Part shown: piece after piece, positions 1-12,749 of the stretch
How positions within the stretch are numbered: position 1 is the stretch's first letter
Layout of the letters: the number at the start of each line of letters is the position of its first letter
Source: Acrocarpospora corrugata
GTDB lineage: Bacteria; Actinomycetota; Actinomycetes; Streptosporangiales; Streptosporangiaceae
Length of the DNA stretch: 64,000 bases
Assembly (NCBI RefSeq): GCF_009687845.1
Contig: NZ_BLAD01000039.1
Coordinates: 124,001-188,000, forward strand
Reading direction: 5' to 3'
Translations under genes and position numbers: made by a program
The notes under the pieces: generated by a model
What the model was told of the DNA's origin: nothing
Databases searched by the model: none
Seen by the model: the letters and a program-made list of their open reading frames with translations, nothing else

Positions 1-3000
1 TGAGCGCGAGCGCGGCGGCGAGCGCGTCCCGGTCGGACACGTCGCACGCGGCGACCATCACCCGGGCGCCGTAACTGCCCAGGTGCGAGACGAGCCGGCC
101 GGCGCCGGGCGCGTCCAGCCCACGCCTGGAGACGAGCAGCAGATCCCGTACGCCGTGCCGCTCGACCAGCCGCCGGGCGACCAGGGCGCCGAGGGCCCCG
201 GTGCCGCCGGTGATCAGCACCGTGCCCGACCCCAGTTCGGCCGGGGCCTGGATCGGGCGGCGGGCCAGCCGGGGCACCAGGATCGCGCCGTCGCGGACGC
301 TGAGCTGCGACTCGCCCGCGCCCACCGCGGCGGCGACCTGGTCCCAGGCGGTGAAGCCGGGCCCGGCGTCCAGCAGGACGAACCTGCCGGGGTGCTCGGA
401 CTGCGCCGCCCGTACCAGGCCCCACACGGCCGCGCCGGCCAGGTCGTCGACGCGGGTACGGAACACCAGCCGGGAACCGGAGAAGCGTTCGCCGGCCACC
501 CAGGTCTGGATCAGGTTGAGCGCCTGGGTGGACAGCTCGCGTACGGTGGCGGGCACATTCCCCGAGGTGGCGGTCAGGGTGGCCACCACGAACCCGGGCA
601 GGGGGTCAGGCGACTGGAGCAGGGCCGGGTCCAGGAACGCGAACCCGGAGCCGTCGCCGCCCGTCACGGACACCTCCACCCAGTCCACCCCGTGCGGCAC
701 CGGGCCGGTCGAGGCGGCCAGCGCGGTCACCGGGACCGGCCGGACCCGGAGCGAGTCCATCGAGAAGACCGGCCGCCCCGCGTCGTCGGCCGCCTGGATG
801 GCGCAGCCGTCCGCGCCGATGGGCGTGAGCCGTACCCGCAGGCGGGAGGCCCCGGCGGCGAGCAGCCGCACGCCGCGGAACTCGAACGGGAGGCGGAGTT
901 CGCCGGGGGCGTCGCCGCCGGCCAGTAGCATGGGATGGAACATCGCGTCGAAGAGCGCGGGGTGGAGGCCGTAGCCGGTGACGTCCAGGTCGTCGTCGAC
1001 GGCGACCTCGGCGAGCAGGTCGTCGCCCTGCCGCCAGAGGGCGCGGACGGCCTGGAAGGTGGGGCCGTACTCGTAGCCGAGGTCGGCCAGCCGCTCGTAG
1101 CCGCCGTCGACGGCGACCGGGACGGCGTCGGCAGGCGGCCAGACGCCGGCCCAGGCGGCGACCGTTGCGGCGGGGGCCGCGGTGACGAGGCCGGAGACGT
1201 GCCGGGTCCAGGCGCCCTCGGGGTCGTCGGCGGGACGGGTGTAGACCCGGACCTGGCGGGGTCCTTCGGCGTGCCGGATGACGACCTGCACGTCGACCGC
1301 GCCCTTGGCGGGCAGGATCAGCGGGGCCTCGAACATGATCTCTTCGATCCGGTCGCAGCCGAGCCGGCCGCCCGCGTCCAGCACCAGGTCCACCAGCGCC
1401 GCGCCGGGCAGCACGGCCGAGCCGAGCATCACGTGCTCGCTCAGCCAGGGCGCGGACGCGGCGGAGAGCCGCCCGGTGAGGATCGTGGTGCCGTCGTCGG
1501 CGAGGTCGACGGCCGCGCCCAGCAGGGGGTGGCCGACGCCGCGGAGCCCGGCCGCGGCGACGTCGCCGGTGCGGCTCAGCGAGCTGAGCCAGAACCGCTC
1601 GCGGTCGAACGCGTAGGTGGGCAGTTCCACGTGCGTGCCGCCGCCGGACAGCGCCGCCCAGTCGACCGGGACTCCGGCGACGGCCACCCGCGCCAGGCAG
1701 GCGACGAGCGAGTCGGGCTCGGAGCGCTGCCGCCGGTACAGCGGGACGATCACCGCGTCCGGACCGGTGACGCAGTCGTGCGCCATCCCGGCCAGCACCG
1801 CCTCGGGCCCCACCTCCAGGAAGGCGCGGACGCCGTCCGCCTCCAGCCGGGCGATCATCGGCTGGAACAGGACCGCGTGCCTGATCTGGTCCAGCCAGTA
1901 CGCCGGATCCGTCCAGGTGGCGTCGCCGCCCAGGTTGGTGGCGGCCGGGAGCTGCGGCTCGGTGAACAGGACGGTGCGCAGTTCGGCCTCGAACGCGGCC
2001 AGCACCGGCTCCATCAGCGGCGAGTGGAAGGCGTGGCTGACCGGCAGCCTGCGGGTGCGGCGGCCGAGCTCGCGCCAGCGCGCCCCGACCGCGAGCGTCG
2101 CCTCCTCGGGGCCGGACACGACGACGGCTGCGGGCCCGTTGACGGCCGCGAAGCCGACCTGGCCGGTCAGGCCGGGCCGTACCTCATCCACGCTCGCCTC
2201 GATGGCGACCATCGCGCCGGGCACGTCCAGCGCCTGCATGAGCCGGCCCCTGGCGGCGATCAGCCGGGCCGCGTCGGCCAGCGACCAGACGCCGGACACG
2301 TGCGCGGCGGCGAACTCGCCGACCGAGTGGCCGGCCACGAAGTCGGGGGTGACGCCGAGCGATTCGAGCAGCCGGTAGGCGGCCACCTCGTAGGCGAACA
2401 GGGCGGGCTGGGTGTAGCGGGTCTTGTTCAGCAGGGCCGCGTCCGGGGTGCCGGGTTCGGCCCACATCACCTCGCGGAGCGGCCGGTCCAGGTAGCGGTC
2501 CAGGGCGGCGCAGACCTCGTCGAGCGCGGCGGCGAACACCGGCGAGGCGGCGGCCAGTTCGCGGCCCATGCCGGCCCGCTGGCCGCCCTGCCCGGTGAAC
2601 AGGAACGCCAGCCTGGGCCGGTCCGGCGCGGTGCCGGTGATCCACTCGTCCTGGCGGTGCCCGTCAAGGCCGGCCAGCAGGGTCTCCCTGTCGTGGCCGA
2701 TGACGACGGCGCGGTGCTCGAACCTGGCCCGCTTGGACGCGAGGGCGTGCGCGACGTCGGCGGGGGCCAGCGTCGGATCGGCGCTGACCAGCTTGTGCAG
2801 CCGGGCCGCCTGCTCGCGCAGCGAGGTGGCGGTGCGGGCGGTGAGCAGCCACGCGTGCGGGGCTCCGGTGACCGCGGGGGCCTGGCTCTGCGGTTCCGGC
2901 TGCTCGGGGGCCTCTTCGAGGATGACGTGCGCGTTCGTGCCGCCGATGCCGAAGGAGGAGACGCCGGCCCGGCGCGGGTGGCCTTCGCGGAACCAGCGGC

Positions 3001-4312
3001 GCGGGCCGGTCAGCAGCCGGATCCCGTCGGCCTGCCAGTCCACCGGGGCGCCCTGGCCGGTCTGGCCGGTCGCGTCGTCCACGTGCAGGGTGCGGGGCAG
3101 CACGCCGTGCCGCATCGCCTGCACCATCTTGATCAGGCCGGCCACTCCAGCGGCGGCCTGGGTGTGGCCGATGTTCGACTTCACCGAGCCCAGCCAGAGC
3201 GGGCGGTCCTTGGCGCGGCCCTGCCCGTAGGTGGCCAGCAGCGCGCCCGCCTCGATCGGGTCGCCGAGCCGGGTGCCGGTGCCGTGCGCCTCGACGACGT
3301 CGATGTCGCGGGTGTCCAGCCGGGAGTCGGCGAGCGCCTGCTCGACGACCTTCTCCTGGGCGGGGCCGTTCGGGGCGGTCAGCCCGTTGCTGGCGCCGTC
3401 CTGGTTGACGGCGGAGCCGCGGATGACGGCCAGCACGCGGCGGCCGTTGCGGCGCGCGTCCGACAGCCGCTCCAGCAGCAGGATGCCGGCGCCCTCGGCC
3501 CAGGACACGCCGTCCGCGTCGGCCGAGAACGACTTGCACCGCCCGTCCGGCGACAGCGCGCGCTGCCGGGAGAACTCGACGAAGGAGTCGGGAGTGGCCA
3601 TCACGGTGACGCCTCCCGCGAGCGCCATCGTGCACTCGCCGCGCCGCAGCGCCTGCACCGCCAGGTGCACCGCGACCAGCGAGGAGGAGCAGGCCGTGTC
3701 GACCGAGATCGACGGGCCCTCCAGCCCGAAGGTGTAGGAGACCCGCCCCGGCAGCACGCTCGGCGCGCTCGACACCAGCAGCGTGCCCTCGACCCCTTCC
3801 GGCACCGCGCCGTCGGTGAACCGGGTGGAGTAGTCGCTGTACATGTTCCCGACGTAGACCCCGGTACGGCTGCCGCGCAGCGTGGCCGGGTCGATCCCGG
3901 CCCGCTCGAACGCCTCCCAGGACGACTCCAGCACCAGCCGGTGCTGCGGGTCGGTGGCCAGCGCGGTACGCGGGCTCATCCCGAAGAAGGCCGCGTCGAA
4001 GTCGGCCGCGTCGTACAGGAAGCCGCCGTGCCGGGTGTAGGACTTGCCCATCGCCTCCGGGTCGGGGTCGTACATGCCCTCGACGTCCCAGCCCCGGTCG
4101 GCGGGCATCTCGCCGATGGCGTCGCGGCCCGCGGTGACCAGGTCCCACAGGTCTTCCGGGCTGGTCACGCCGCCGGGGTAGCGGCAGGCCATGCCGACGA
4201 TCGCGATGGGCTCGTGCCTGCGGTCGTCGCTGTCGCTGAGCCGCTGCCGGGCTTCGGCCAACTCGACGATCGCGCGCTTGAGATATTCGCGCAGTTTGTC
4301 CTCAGTCGCCAT
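1..4312 (-). CDS. Type I modular PKS, KS-AT-DH-KR module (3' end cut by window edge)
   Basis: Second PKS of the assembly line, incomplete: only about 1437 N-terminal residues lie in the window. Order seen: a charged coiled-coil N-terminal docking segment (about residues 1-30); KS with active-site C208 in a DTACSSS context; AT with GHSVG (S663) and HAFH at 760-763, the malonyl-CoA signature; DH with HxxxGxxxxP starting at H960 and a HPALFD catalytic Asp motif; then a KR Rossmann start (TGGTGALG near residue 1365). The start ATG lies inside the end of the upstream PKS gene (11-nt overlap), so the two are translationally coupled and colinear. The domains imply addition of an acetate unit, ketoreduction and dehydration to an alkene. 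KR stereotype, ACP and any further modules lie outside the window. Confidence 0.95.
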   Translation of the reverse strand, partial: MATEDKLREYLKRAIVELAEARQRLSDSDDRRHEPIAIVGMACRYPGGVTSPEDLWDLVTAGRDAIGEMPADRGWDVEGMYDPDPEAMGKSYTRHGGFLYDAADFDAAFFGMSPRTALATDPQHRLVLESSWEAFERAGIDPATLRGSRTGVYVGNMYSDYSTRFTDGAVPEGVEGTLLVSSAPSVLPGRVSYTFGLEGPSISVDTACSSSLVAVHLAVQALRRGECTMALAGGVTVMATPDSFVEFSRQRALSPDGRCKSFSADADGVSWAEGAGILLLERLSDARRNGRRVLAVIRGSAVNQDGASNGLTAPNGPAQEKVVEQALADSRLDTRDIDVVEAHGTGTRLGDPIEAGALLATYGQGRAKDRPLWLGSVKSNIGHTQAAAGVAGLIKMVQAMRHGVLPRTLHVDDATGQTGQGAPVDWQADGIRLLTGPRRWFREGHPRRAGVSSFGIGGTNAHVILEEAPEQPEPQSQAPAVTGAPHAWLLTARTATSLREQAARLHKLVSADPTLAPADVAHALASKRARFEHRAVVIGHDRETLLAGLDGHRQDEWITGTAPDRPRLAFLFTGQGGQRAGMGRELAAASPVFAAALDEVCAALDRYLDRPLREVMWAEPGTPDAALLNKTRYTQPALFAYEVAAYRLLESLGVTPDFVAGHSVGEFAAAHVSGVWSLADAARLIAARGRLMQALDVPGAMVAIEASVDEVRPGLTGQVGFAAVNGPAAVVVSGPEEATLAVGARWRELGRRTRRLPVSHAFHSPLMEPVLAAFEAELRTVLFTEPQLPAATNLGGDATWTDPAYWLDQIRHAVLFQPMIARLEADGVRAFLEVGPEAVLAGMAHDCVTGPDAVIVPLYRRQRSEPDSLVACLARVAVAGVPVDWAALSGGGTHVELPTYAFDRERFWLSSLSRTGDVAAAGLRGVGHPLLGAAVDLADDGTTILTGRLSAASAPWLSEHVMLGSAVLPGAALVDLVLDAGGRLGCDRIEEIMFEAPLILPAKGAVDVQVVIRHAEGPRQVRVYTRPADDPEGAWTRHVSGLVTAAPAATVAAWAGVWPPADAVPVAVDGGYERLADLGYEYGPTFQAVRALWRQGDDLLAEVAVDDDLDVTGYGLHPALFDAMFHPMLLAGGDAPGELRLPFEFRGVRLLAAGASRLRVRLTPIGADGCAIQAADDAGRPVFSMDSLRVRPVPVTALAASTGPVPHGVDWVEVSVTGGDGSGFAFLDPALLQSPDPLPGFVVATLTATSGNVPATVRELSTQALNLIQTWVAGERFSGSRLVFRTRVDDLAGAAVWGLVRAAQSEHPGRFVLLDAGPGFTAWDQVAAAVGAGESQLSVRDGAILVPRLARRPIQAPAELGSGTVLITGGTGALGALVARRLVERHGVRDLLLVSRRGLDAPGAGRLVSHLGSYGARVMVAACDVSDRDALAAALAL

Positions 4313-7300
4313 AATCGGACCTTTCCAGGGAGGACCTCAGTGGTGACGCCTTGGTCCGGTCGTCGAGCAAGGCGAAGATCTCCTCGTCCGAGGCGGAGCT
4401 GAGTTTCTCCGCCGCGTCCGTGGTGCCGCTCGGACGCGCGCGGAACCTGGTGATGGTGGCGGCCCCGAAGGTCTCCAGACCGCTCTGCAGAATCGCGACG
4501 AGCTTGCCGCGAAGGGCGTCCCCGTCGCCGTTGGCGGCGGCGACCATGGATTCGACCTGTTCCAGCGCGCCGCGCAGGGTGTCCTCCGCGGAGGGCGCGG
4601 CGGGTGCCAGGGTGCGGAACAGGTGGTCGGTGAGGGCCGCGACGGTGGGGTGGTCGAACACCAGCGTCGCCGGGAGCCGCAGCCCGGTGTCGGCATTGAG
4701 CCGGTTGCGCAGCTCGACCGCGGTGAGGGAGTCGAAGCCGAGTTCGTTGAAGGCGCGATCGACGCCGATGCTGCTCGCGCCGCCGTGCGCCAGGACGGCG
4801 GCGACGTGCGAACGGATGACGTCGATCAGGTGGGCCTGGGCGTCGGCCGGGGGGAGCTGGGCGAGGCGCTCGACCAGGCCGGTCTTTCCGGTCGCCCGCG
4901 CGTCGCCCTGACCGGCACTGCTCTGGCCGGCGGCCCGGCGCGGGGCGCGGACCAGGCCGCGCAGGGGCGGGGGCAGGTCGCCGGCCGCCGCCCTGGCGCG
5001 GAGCCCGGCGGTATCCCAGGTCGCGGCCACCAGCAGGGGGGTCCGCGCGGTCAGCGCCGCGTCGAAGAGCTCCAGACCTTGCTCGGTGCTCATCGGGGCG
5101 ATGCCGGCGCGGGCCAGCCGGGCCGTGTCGGCGTCGGACAGCGTGCCGGACATCCCCGATTCGGTGGCCCAGAGGCCCCAGGCGACGGAGACCGCCGGCA
5201 GGTTCTGGGCCTGGCGGTGCACGGCGAGCGAGTCCAGGAAGGCGTTGGCGGCGGCGTAGTTGCCCTGGCCGGGGTTGCCGAGCACGCCCGCCACCGAGGA
5301 GAACATCAGGAACGTGGTCGCGCCGGGGATCAGTTCGTGCAGGTTCCAGGCGGCGTCGGCCTTGGGCGCGAACACGGTGTCCAGGCGCTCGGCCGACATG
5401 CCCTCGACGGTGGCGTCGTCCAGGACGGCCGCGGTGTGGATGACGGCGGTGACCTCGTGGCCGGTGAGCAGGGCGGCCAGCCGGGTGCGGTCGGACACGT
5501 CGCAGGCGGCGATGGTGACCTGCGCGCCCAGGGCTTCCAGGTCGGCGCGCAGTTCCGCCGCGCCCGGCGCGCCGGAACCGCGCCGGGAGACCAGCAGCAG
5601 GTTCCGTACGCCGTGCCGCTCGACCAGCCGCCGGGCGACCAGCGCGCCCAGCCCGCCGGTGCCGCCGGTGACGAGCACGGTGCCCGCTCCCAGCCCGGGA
5701 CCGGATTCGCCCTGTTCCGCGATGGTCCGGCGAGCCAGGCGAGGGACCAGCACCGTGCCGTCACGCGTCACGAGCTGCGTCTCACCCGCGGCCACCGCCG
5801 CTGCGGCCAGGCCCCAGGCGGTGAACTCCTCTTCCACATCTAGCAGGACAAATCGCCCCGGATGTTCGGACTGCGCGGAGCGGACGAGCCCCCAGAGCGC
5901 GCCGCCCGCCGGCGAACTCCGCGCTCCCCTGGTGACGAACACCAGCCGCGATCCGGCGAACCGCTCGTCCCCCACCCAGGTCTGGATGAGGTTGAGCGCC
6001 TGGGACATACCGTTGTGCGCGCCGTAGGGAAGGTCGTCGTCCTCCGGCAGGTACGGCACCAGCACGGTGGCCGGCACGTCGCCGAAGGACATCTCCGCGA
6101 GGGAGGCGAGGTCGTAGCCGCGCGGCGCGTTCACCCCGGCCGCGACCAGCGCCGCGCCGATCTCGTCGGCGAACTCGTCGTACCCGACGACGGCCCAGCG
6201 CCGGCCGGCCAGGCCGTCGTCCGGTGTCGCCAGGTCGATCCAGTCGAGCGCGTACGCCTGCGCGGCGGGCCGGGCCGCGCCGCGGGCCACGCCGCGCAGG
6301 TGCAGCTCGTCGGCTTCGGCGATCTTGAAGCCGGTTCCGTCGTAGATCTCCAGCGAGTCGCCGGACAGGCGCACCCGGAGGGAGTCCGCGCCCGGGGCGG
6401 ACACCCGTACCCCGCTCCAGGAGAAGGGCAGCAGCAGCGTGCCGGGGTCACGCGCCTCGTCGGCGGCGTCCAGGACGAGGAGGTGCAGGGCCGCGTCCAG
6501 CAGCGCCGGGTGCAGCGTGAACCTGTCTCCGCGCAGCGGTTCGGGAAGCGCGACCTCCACGTAAGTGTCGGCGCCCGAGCGCCAGGCGGCGCGCAGGCCC
6601 TGGAAGGCGGGGCCGTACTGGTAGCCGTGGTCGGCCAGCCGCTGGTAGGCGTCGGCGACGTCGACGGGGTCGCCGGGCGGCCAGGCCAGCCGGTCGGCGT
6701 CGGCAGGGGCCGACATCGCGAGGGTGCCCGCCGCGTGCCTGGTCCACGGGAGTTCCGGGTCGCCGGCCGGGCGGGCGTGCACGGTGAACCCGCGACGTCC
6801 CTGCTCGTCGGCGGCGGTGACCGCGACCTGGACGTGCACCGACCACGCGCCTGGCAGCGGCAGCGGCGCCTCCAGCGTCAGGTCCTCGACCTCGTCGCAG
6901 TCCGAGGCGGCCGCGGCGGCCAGCGCGAACTCCACGAACGCCGTGCCCGGCAGGATCGCGTTCCCGTCCACGACGTGATCGCCCAGCCAGGGCGTGCTCC
7001 CGCGCGACAGCCGGCCGCTGAGCAGGAATCCGCCTTCGCCGGCCAGCGGGACGACCGTGCCGAGCAGCGGATGCCCCGCCTGAGCGTCGCCGTCGATCCA
7101 GTGGCGGTCGCGCTCGAACGGATAGGTGGGCAGGTCGACGTGGTGGCTGGGCCCGTCGCCGAGCGCGGCGGCCCAGTCGACGCCCGCGCCCAGCGTGTAC
7201 GCGTGGGCGACGGCCAGCAGGAACCTCGGCCGGCCGCCCTGGTCGCGGCGGAGCGTGCCGGTGGCGCCGCCCGGCCGGCCCGCCGCCGCCAGGGTGTCCT

Positions 7301-10300
7301 GGACGTGCCCGGTCAGCACCGGATGCGGGCTGGCCTCGATGAAGACCGGGGTGCCGTCGAACGCCTCGATGGCCTGCTGGAAACGGACCGGGGTGCGAAG
7401 GCTGGTGAACCAGTAGTCGGCGGTGAGTTCGGCCGGATCGATGAACGCGCCGTCGCGGGCCGAGCAGAACGCGACCTCGGTCCTGCGCGGTGTGACGTCG
7501 CCGAGCGTGGCGAGCAGTTCGTCGCGCAGCGCCGCGATGTGCGGGGTGTGCGCGGCGTAGTCGATCGCGACCGGCCGGGTCCGCACGCCTTCGCCGCAGT
7601 CGGCCGCGTACTCGGCCAGCGCGTCCAGGTCACCGGCGACGACCGTGTTGGCCGGACCGCTGTACACGGCCGGCCACAGCCGCCCGGCCCATCGGTCCAG
7701 CTCGATCCGGTCGGCCGGCAGCGACACGGCGAGCATGCCGCCGGTGCCGCCCAGCTTCATCAGCGCCCTGCTTCGGAGCGCCACGACCTTCGCCGCGTCC
7801 GCCAGCGACAGCGCCCCCGCGACGCACGCCGCGGTGATCTCGCCCTGGGAGTGCCCGACCACCGCCGTGGGATCGACCCCCACCGACCGCCACAACTCGG
7901 CCAGCGACACCATCACCGCGAACAGCACCGGCTGAATGACGTCGGACCCTTCGAGCTTCGGCGCTCCCTCGGCCTCGCGCAGCACGTCCGCCACCGACCA
8001 GCCGACATACGGCCGGAGCGCGTCCTCGCACCGGGTCAGCCACTCCCGGAACACGGCACTGGATTCGAGCAGTTCGACGGCCATCCCGGCCCACTGCGAC
8101 CCCTGCCCGGGGAAGACGAACACCGGCCGCGCCACACCGTCGGCGACCCCGGCCACCACGGCTCCGTGCGGCGTCCCTGCGGCGACGGCCGCCAGTCCTT
8201 CGAGCAGTTCCGCGCGGTTCCCGGCGACCACGACGGCCCGGTGGGCGAAGGCCGCCCGCCGCGCCAGCAGCCGCCCTGCGGCGGCCAGGTCCTCCTCCGC
8301 CGCGCCCTCGGCGAACGCGCCGAGGCGGATGGCGTGCTCCCGGAGCGCCGTCTCGCTCTTCGCCGACAGCGCCCAGACCAGCGCGGAGTCAGGGCCGCCC
8401 GGCTCCGCGTCGCGCCAGACCAGGGCGGAGTCCGGACCGGCCGGTTCCGCGTCGCGCCGGTCCCGGCCGGTGGCGGCTGGGCGTTCCAGGATGACGTGGG
8501 CGTTGGTGCCGCTGATGCCGAAGCTGGAGACGGCCGCGCGGAGCGGGCGGTCGGCGGGCAGGCCGACCGGTTCGGTGAGCAGGCGGACCTGGCCGGCCGA
8601 CCAGTCGACCTGGGTGGTGGGCTCGTCGGCGTGCAGGGTTCGCGGGAGCGTGCGGTGCTCCAGAGACTTGATCATCTTGATCAGCCCGCCGACTCCGGCC
8701 GCGGCCTGAGTGTGGCCGACGTTGGACTTCAGGGAGCCCAGCCAGACCGGCCGCCCGGGATCACGGCCGGTCCCGTACGCGGCGATGATCGATTCGGCTT
8801 CGATCGGGTCGCCGAGGCGGGTCCCCGTGCCGTGCGCCTCGACCACGTCGATCTCGGCGGCGGACATCCGTGCGTCGGCGAGGGCCTGGCGGATGACCTC
8901 CTGCTGGGCCTGGCCGCTCGGGGCGGTGAGGCCGTTGCTCGCGCCGTCCTGGTTGATCGCGCCGCCCCGCAGGACGGCCAGCACAGGGTGCCCGTGCCGT
9001 ACCGCGTCGGACTGCCGTTCGAGCAGGAGCAGGCCCGCGCCCTCGCCCCAGCCGGTGCCGTCCGCCTGCGCGGAGAACGCCTTGCAGCGGCCGTCGGCGG
9101 CGAGCCCGCGCTGCCGGCTGAACTCGACGAACAGCCCGGGGCTGGACATCACGGTCGCCCCGCCGGCCAGCGCCAGCGAGCATTCGCCGCGCCGCAGCGC
9201 CTGCATGGCCAGCACGATCGCGACCAGCGACGACGAGCACGCCGTGTCGACCGTGATCGCCGGGCCGCGCAGCCCCAGCGCGTACGCGATCCGGCCGGAC
9301 GCGACGCTGAGCGCGGTGCCGGTCAGCAGGTGGCCGTCGGCGACGCCGGTGGGCTGGTGCAGGCGCGGCCCGTAGTCGGAGGCCATCGCGCCGACGAACA
9401 CGCCGGTGGGCGTGCCGTTCAGCGTGCCGGGATCCACCCCGGCGCGTTCGAGGGTCTCCCAGGAGATCTCCATCAGCAGCCGCTGCTGGGGGTCCATGGC
9501 GACCGCCTCGCGCGGGCTGATCCCGAAGAATCCGGCGTCGAAGCGATCCGCGCCGGTGAGGAAGCCGCCGTAACGGGTGTCGCTGGCGCCCGGCCCGCCC
9601 GGTGCGAACAGCGCGTCGAGGTCCCAGCCCCGGTCCTCGGGGAACTCCCCGATGGCGTCGGCGCCGGCGTCGACGAGACGCCACAGGTCTTCGGGCGTGG
9701 TCACGCCGCCGGGGTAGCGGCAGCCCATCGCGACGACCACGATCGGGTCGCCGTCGGCGTCGGTCCGCTCGGCGGGGCCCGCCTCGGCCGTGCCACCGCG
9801 GGTCAGCGCGTACAGATGCTCGGTGAGCCGATCCGGCGTCGGATGATCGAACAGCAGCCCGGTCGGCAGCCGCAGCCCGGTCGCGGCGCGCAGCCTGGCC
9901 CGCAGATCCTCAGTGGCCGCCGACTCGAAACCAAGATCCTTGAACGTCCGGTACGGTTCGACGCCCGCACCGTCCCCATGCCCGAGGACACCGGCGGCGG
10001 TGCTGAGAACCAGTTCGCGGATCTCCCGCCGCGAAAGCCCGACAGGCGCGTCACCGGAGGTCACCGCCGGGGCCGGCGTGGAGGGGGAACGAGGCCCGGC
10101 CGCAGCCGGGGCGTAGTGGCTGCGCTGGAACGGATAGGTCGGCAGGTCGATCAGCCGCGCGGCCGGAACGAGGGCGGCCCAGTCGACGGGCGCCCCATAG
10201 GTGTACGCCTCCGCCAGCGACCGGGTGAACCGCTCCGGCCCGCCGTCGCCACGCCGCAGCGACCCGACGACCGCCACGTCCAGCTCCGCGGCCTCGGCCG

Positions 10301-12749
10301 TCTCGGCGACCCCGGAACCGACCACGGGATGCGGGCTGCACTCGATGAACAGCCCCGCGCCCAGGTCGAGCGCGCGGCGGGTGGCCTGCGCGAACCGGAC
10401 CGGCTGCCGGAGGCCGCGGTACCAGTACTCGGCGTCGAGCCCGGCCGTGTCCAGCGGCTCGCCGGTGAGGGTGGAGACGAACAGCGTCGGCGCGCTCACC
10501 GGCCGGATCGGTGCCAGCGCGGCGATGACCTCGTCGCGGATACCCTCGACCTCGGCCGAGTGGGACGCGTAGTCGACCGGCAGCAGCTTGACCCGGTGCC
10601 CGGCGGCGACCAGCCGCTCCCCCAGCTCGACGAGGGCCGCGCGCGGCCCGGACACGACCGCCGAGCGCGGGCCGTTGAACGCGGCCACGCCCACCTGCGG
10701 CGCCAGCGGCCGGACCGCCTCCTCGACGACGTCGAGCGGCGCGGCGATCGACATCATGCCGCCGTGGCCTGCGATCCCGGCGATGGCCCGGCTGCGCAGC
10801 GCCACGACCCGCGCGCCGTCCGCCAGGCTCAGCGCCCCGGCGACGGTGGCCGCGGCGATCTCGCCCTGCGAGTGCCCGAGGACCAGGTCGGGTTCGACGC
10901 CCCGCGCCCGCCACAGTCCGGCGAGCGACACCATGACCGCCCACAGCGAGGGCTGCACCACGTCGACCCGGTCCAGGCCGGGCGCGCCCGGCGCGCCGCG
11001 CAGGACGTCGAGGAGGGAGTAGTCCACGAACGGTTCGAGCGCCGCGCCGCAGGATTCGATCAGCGCGGCGAACTCCGGCGACCCGTCGAGCAGCCCGGCG
11101 GCCATCCCTGCCCACTGCGAACCCTGCCCGGGGAAGACGAACGCCCGCCGGCCGGCGATGACCGATCCGCTGACCACCGACTCCGCAGGCCGCCCAACGG
11201 CGAACGCGTCGAGCCCTTCGCGGCGGCGCTCCCCGAGAACGACCGCCCGATGCTCGAAGCGCGCCCGGGTCCGTACCAGCGAGAGGGCCACGTCGGCGAC
11301 GTCGGCCGCGGGTTCGCCGTTGACCCGGTCGTGGAGCCGTCCGGCCTGCGCCCGGAGCGCCTCGGCCGACCGGGCGGAGATCACCCAGGGCGGTCCCGCG
11401 TCGATGCCCATAGCCTGCGGGGGTCCCGCGCCGGCGTCCGGGGGCGGCGGGGTCTCGGCGGTCGGCGGGGCTTCGGCCAGGATCAGATGGCAGTTGGTGC
11501 CGCCCATGCCGAACGAGCTGACGCCGGCGATCAGCCGGCGGTCGGGCGCGGGCCACGGGCCGGACGACCGGACGACCTGGAGGGCCAGGTCGGTGAGCGG
11601 GATGTCCGGGTTCGGGGTCTCGAAGTTGAGGCTGGCCGGGAGTTCGCGGTTCTTGAGGCTGAGAACGATCTTGAGGAGGCCGGCGATGCCCGCCGCGCCT
11701 TCGAGATGGCCGATGTTCGTCTTCACGGAGCCGACCAGCAGCGGGTCGCCCGCCGGGCGGGCTCCGGCGTGGGCGGCGCCGAGCGCGCCGGCCTCGATCG
11801 GGTCGCCCACCCTGGTGCCGGTGCCGTGCAGTTCGACGTACTGGACCTCGGCGGGGGCGACCCCGGCGGAGCGGCGGGCCAGCGTGATGACCTCCCGCTG
11901 GGCGCGGGCGCTCGGCACGGTCAGGCCGTCGCCGCCGCCGTCGTTGTTGACGGCTCCGCCGAGGATCACGCAGTGCACCGCGTCCCCGTCGGCGAGCGCC
12001 GCCGCGAGCGGCTTGAGCACGACCAGCGCGCCGCCCTCGCCGCGCACATACCCGTTCGCCCGGCTGTCGAAGGTGTAACAGCGCCCGTCGGGAGAGAGCG
12101 CGCCGAAGCTGCCGATCGCGGTGGTGGTCTGGCCGAGCAGGTTCAGGTTGACGCCGCCGGCCAGCGCCAGGCCGGTCTCGCCCCTGCGCAGGCTCTGGCA
12201 GGCCAGCTCCACGGCGACCAGCGAGGAGGACTGCCCCGCGTCCAGCGTGAGGCTCGGGCCGCGCAGGCCCAGGAAGTACGAGACGCGATTGGCGATCATG
12301 GCGCGGTTGGCGCCGGTGTAGGTGTGCCGGCCGGGTTCGCCGAGCAGGGCGGCGTGGTCGTTGGAGATCGCGCCGATGAACACGCCGGCCGCCGCGTCGC
12401 GCAGGGCGGTGGGGGCGACCCTGGCGTTCTCCAGCGCCTCCCAGGCGAGTTCCAGCACCAGCCGCTGCTGCGGGTCCATGGCGGCGGCCTCGTGCGGGGA
12501 GATCCCGAAGAAGGCGGCGTCGAAACGGTCCACGTCGTCGACGAACCCGCCCCGGCCGCGGCCTGGCGTCTCGGCGTCCGGCCACCGGCCGGCGGGCGGC
12601 GCGGTCACCGCGTCCACCCCGTCCCGGAGCAGCCGCCAGAAACGCTCGGGAGTGTCGGCCTGGGGGAGCCGGCAGGACAGACCCACCACAGCGACCGGTT
12701 CGACCGACGAATCCCGCCGGGCGTCCGACTGAATCGACTCACCAACCAT
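4302..12749 (-). CDS. Type I modular PKS with KSQ loading module: KSQ-AT-ACP / KS-AT-DH-KR-ACP
   Basis: This 2815-residue protein begins the assembly line. Loading module: KSQ (about 16-426) with Q173 in place of the condensing Cys (codon at 12231-12233); AT (535-835) with GHSQG S627 and YASH 727-730, a methylmalonyl signature; ACP (903-980) with S943. Module 1: KS (1001-1423) with C1171; AT (1543-1840) with GHSQG S1634 but YAAH at 1731-1734; DH (1892-2150) with H1925 to P1934 and D2085; KR (2355-2540) with the LDD motif of B-type KRs at 2443-2445 and Y2498; ACP (2638-2712) with S2674. The C-terminal tail (2720-2815) looks like a docking domain for the next PKS. KSQ domains decarboxylate the ACP-bound dicarboxylate, so the predicted starter is propionyl. 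Module 1 should give an alkene at the reduced carbon; its AT choice is uncertain. Confidence 0.97.
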   Translation of the reverse strand: MVGESIQSDARRDSSVEPVAVVGLSCRLPQADTPERFWRLLRDGVDAVTAPPAGRWPDAETPGRGRGGFVDDVDRFDAAFFGISPHEAAAMDPQQRLVLELAWEALENARVAPTALRDAAAGVFIGAISNDHAALLGEPGRHTYTGANRAMIANRVSYFLGLRGPSLTLDAGQSSSLVAVELACQSLRRGETGLALAGGVNLNLLGQTTTAIGSFGALSPDGRCYTFDSRANGYVRGEGGALVVLKPLAAALADGDAVHCVILGGAVNNDGGGDGLTVPSARAQREVITLARRSAGVAPAEVQYVELHGTGTRVGDPIEAGALGAAHAGARPAGDPLLVGSVKTNIGHLEGAAGIAGLLKIVLSLKNRELPASLNFETPNPDIPLTDLALQVVRSSGPWPAPDRRLIAGVSSFGMGGTNCHLILAEAPPTAETPPPPDAGAGPPQAMGIDAGPPWVISARSAEALRAQAGRLHDRVNGEPAADVADVALSLVRTRARFEHRAVVLGERRREGLDAFAVGRPAESVVSGSVIAGRRAFVFPGQGSQWAGMAAGLLDGSPEFAALIESCGAALEPFVDYSLLDVLRGAPGAPGLDRVDVVQPSLWAVMVSLAGLWRARGVEPDLVLGHSQGEIAAATVAGALSLADGARVVALRSRAIAGIAGHGGMMSIAAPLDVVEEAVRPLAPQVGVAAFNGPRSAVVSGPRAALVELGERLVAAGHRVKLLPVDYASHSAEVEGIRDEVIAALAPIRPVSAPTLFVSTLTGEPLDTAGLDAEYWYRGLRQPVRFAQATRRALDLGAGLFIECSPHPVVGSGVAETAEAAELDVAVVGSLRRGDGGPERFTRSLAEAYTYGAPVDWAALVPAARLIDLPTYPFQRSHYAPAAAGPRSPSTPAPAVTSGDAPVGLSRREIRELVLSTAAGVLGHGDGAGVEPYRTFKDLGFESAATEDLRARLRAATGLRLPTGLLFDHPTPDRLTEHLYALTRGGTAEAGPAERTDADGDPIVVVAMGCRYPGGVTTPEDLWRLVDAGADAIGEFPEDRGWDLDALFAPGGPGASDTRYGGFLTGADRFDAGFFGISPREAVAMDPQQRLLMEISWETLERAGVDPGTLNGTPTGVFVGAMASDYGPRLHQPTGVADGHLLTGTALSVASGRIAYALGLRGPAITVDTACSSSLVAIVLAMQALRRGECSLALAGGATVMSSPGLFVEFSRQRGLAADGRCKAFSAQADGTGWGEGAGLLLLERQSDAVRHGHPVLAVLRGGAINQDGASNGLTAPSGQAQQEVIRQALADARMSAAEIDVVEAHGTGTRLGDPIEAESIIAAYGTGRDPGRPVWLGSLKSNVGHTQAAAGVGGLIKMIKSLEHRTLPRTLHADEPTTQVDWSAGQVRLLTEPVGLPADRPLRAAVSSFGISGTNAHVILERPAATGRDRRDAEPAGPDSALVWRDAEPGGPDSALVWALSAKSETALREHAIRLGAFAEGAAEEDLAAAGRLLARRAAFAHRAVVVAGNRAELLEGLAAVAAGTPHGAVVAGVADGVARPVFVFPGQGSQWAGMAVELLESSAVFREWLTRCEDALRPYVGWSVADVLREAEGAPKLEGSDVIQPVLFAVMVSLAELWRSVGVDPTAVVGHSQGEITAACVAGALSLADAAKVVALRSRALMKLGGTGGMLAVSLPADRIELDRWAGRLWPAVYSGPANTVVAGDLDALAEYAADCGEGVRTRPVAIDYAAHTPHIAALRDELLATLGDVTPRRTEVAFCSARDGAFIDPAELTADYWFTSLRTPVRFQQAIEAFDGTPVFIEASPHPVLTGHVQDTLAAAGRPGGATGTLRRDQGGRPRFLLAVAHAYTLGAGVDWAAALGDGPSHHVDLPTYPFERDRHWIDGDAQAGHPLLGTVVPLAGEGGFLLSGRLSRGSTPWLGDHVVDGNAILPGTAFVEFALAAAAASDCDEVEDLTLEAPLPLPGAWSVHVQVAVTAADEQGRRGFTVHARPAGDPELPWTRHAAGTLAMSAPADADRLAWPPGDPVDVADAYQRLADHGYQYGPAFQGLRAAWRSGADTYVEVALPEPLRGDRFTLHPALLDAALHLLVLDAADEARDPGTLLLPFSWSGVRVSAPGADSLRVRLSGDSLEIYDGTGFKIAEADELHLRGVARGAARPAAQAYALDWIDLATPDDGLAGRRWAVVGYDEFADEIGAALVAAGVNAPRGYDLASLAEMSFGDVPATVLVPYLPEDDDLPYGAHNGMSQALNLIQTWVGDERFAGSRLVFVTRGARSSPAGGALWGLVRSAQSEHPGRFVLLDVEEEFTAWGLAAAAVAAGETQLVTRDGTVLVPRLARRTIAEQGESGPGLGAGTVLVTGGTGGLGALVARRLVERHGVRNLLLVSRRGSGAPGAAELRADLEALGAQVTIAACDVSDRTRLAALLTGHEVTAVIHTAAVLDDATVEGMSAERLDTVFAPKADAAWNLHELIPGATTFLMFSSVAGVLGNPGQGNYAAANAFLDSLAVHRQAQNLPAVSVAWGLWATESGMSGTLSDADTARLARAGIAPMSTEQGLELFDAALTARTPLLVAATWDTAGLRARAAAGDLPPPLRGLVRAPRRAAGQSSAGQGDARATGKTGLVERLAQLPPADAQAHLIDVIRSHVAAVLAHGGASSIGVDRAFNELGFDSLTAVELRNRLNADTGLRLPATLVFDHPTVAALTDHLFRTLAPAAPSAEDTLRGALEQVESMVAAANGDGDALRGKLVAILQSGLETFGAATITRFRARPSGTTDAAEKLSSASDEEIFALLDDRTKASPLRSSLERSDYGD
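8373..8456 (-). repeat. 42-bp tandem duplication inside the PKS KS-AT linker
   Basis: Two adjacent 42-bp units (8373-8414 and 8415-8456) differ at only a few bases. In the protein they give two 14-residue copies, [14 protein letters not shown] and [14 protein letters not shown] (about residues 1432-1459), in the linker between KS and AT of module 1. The insertion is in frame and lies outside catalytic motifs. Confidence 0.9.

Noticed and set aside
935-4402. Plus-strand open frame of 1155 codons near the left edge
   Set aside because: A shadow of the left-edge PKS. The minus-strand frame encodes KS, AT, DH and KR motifs.
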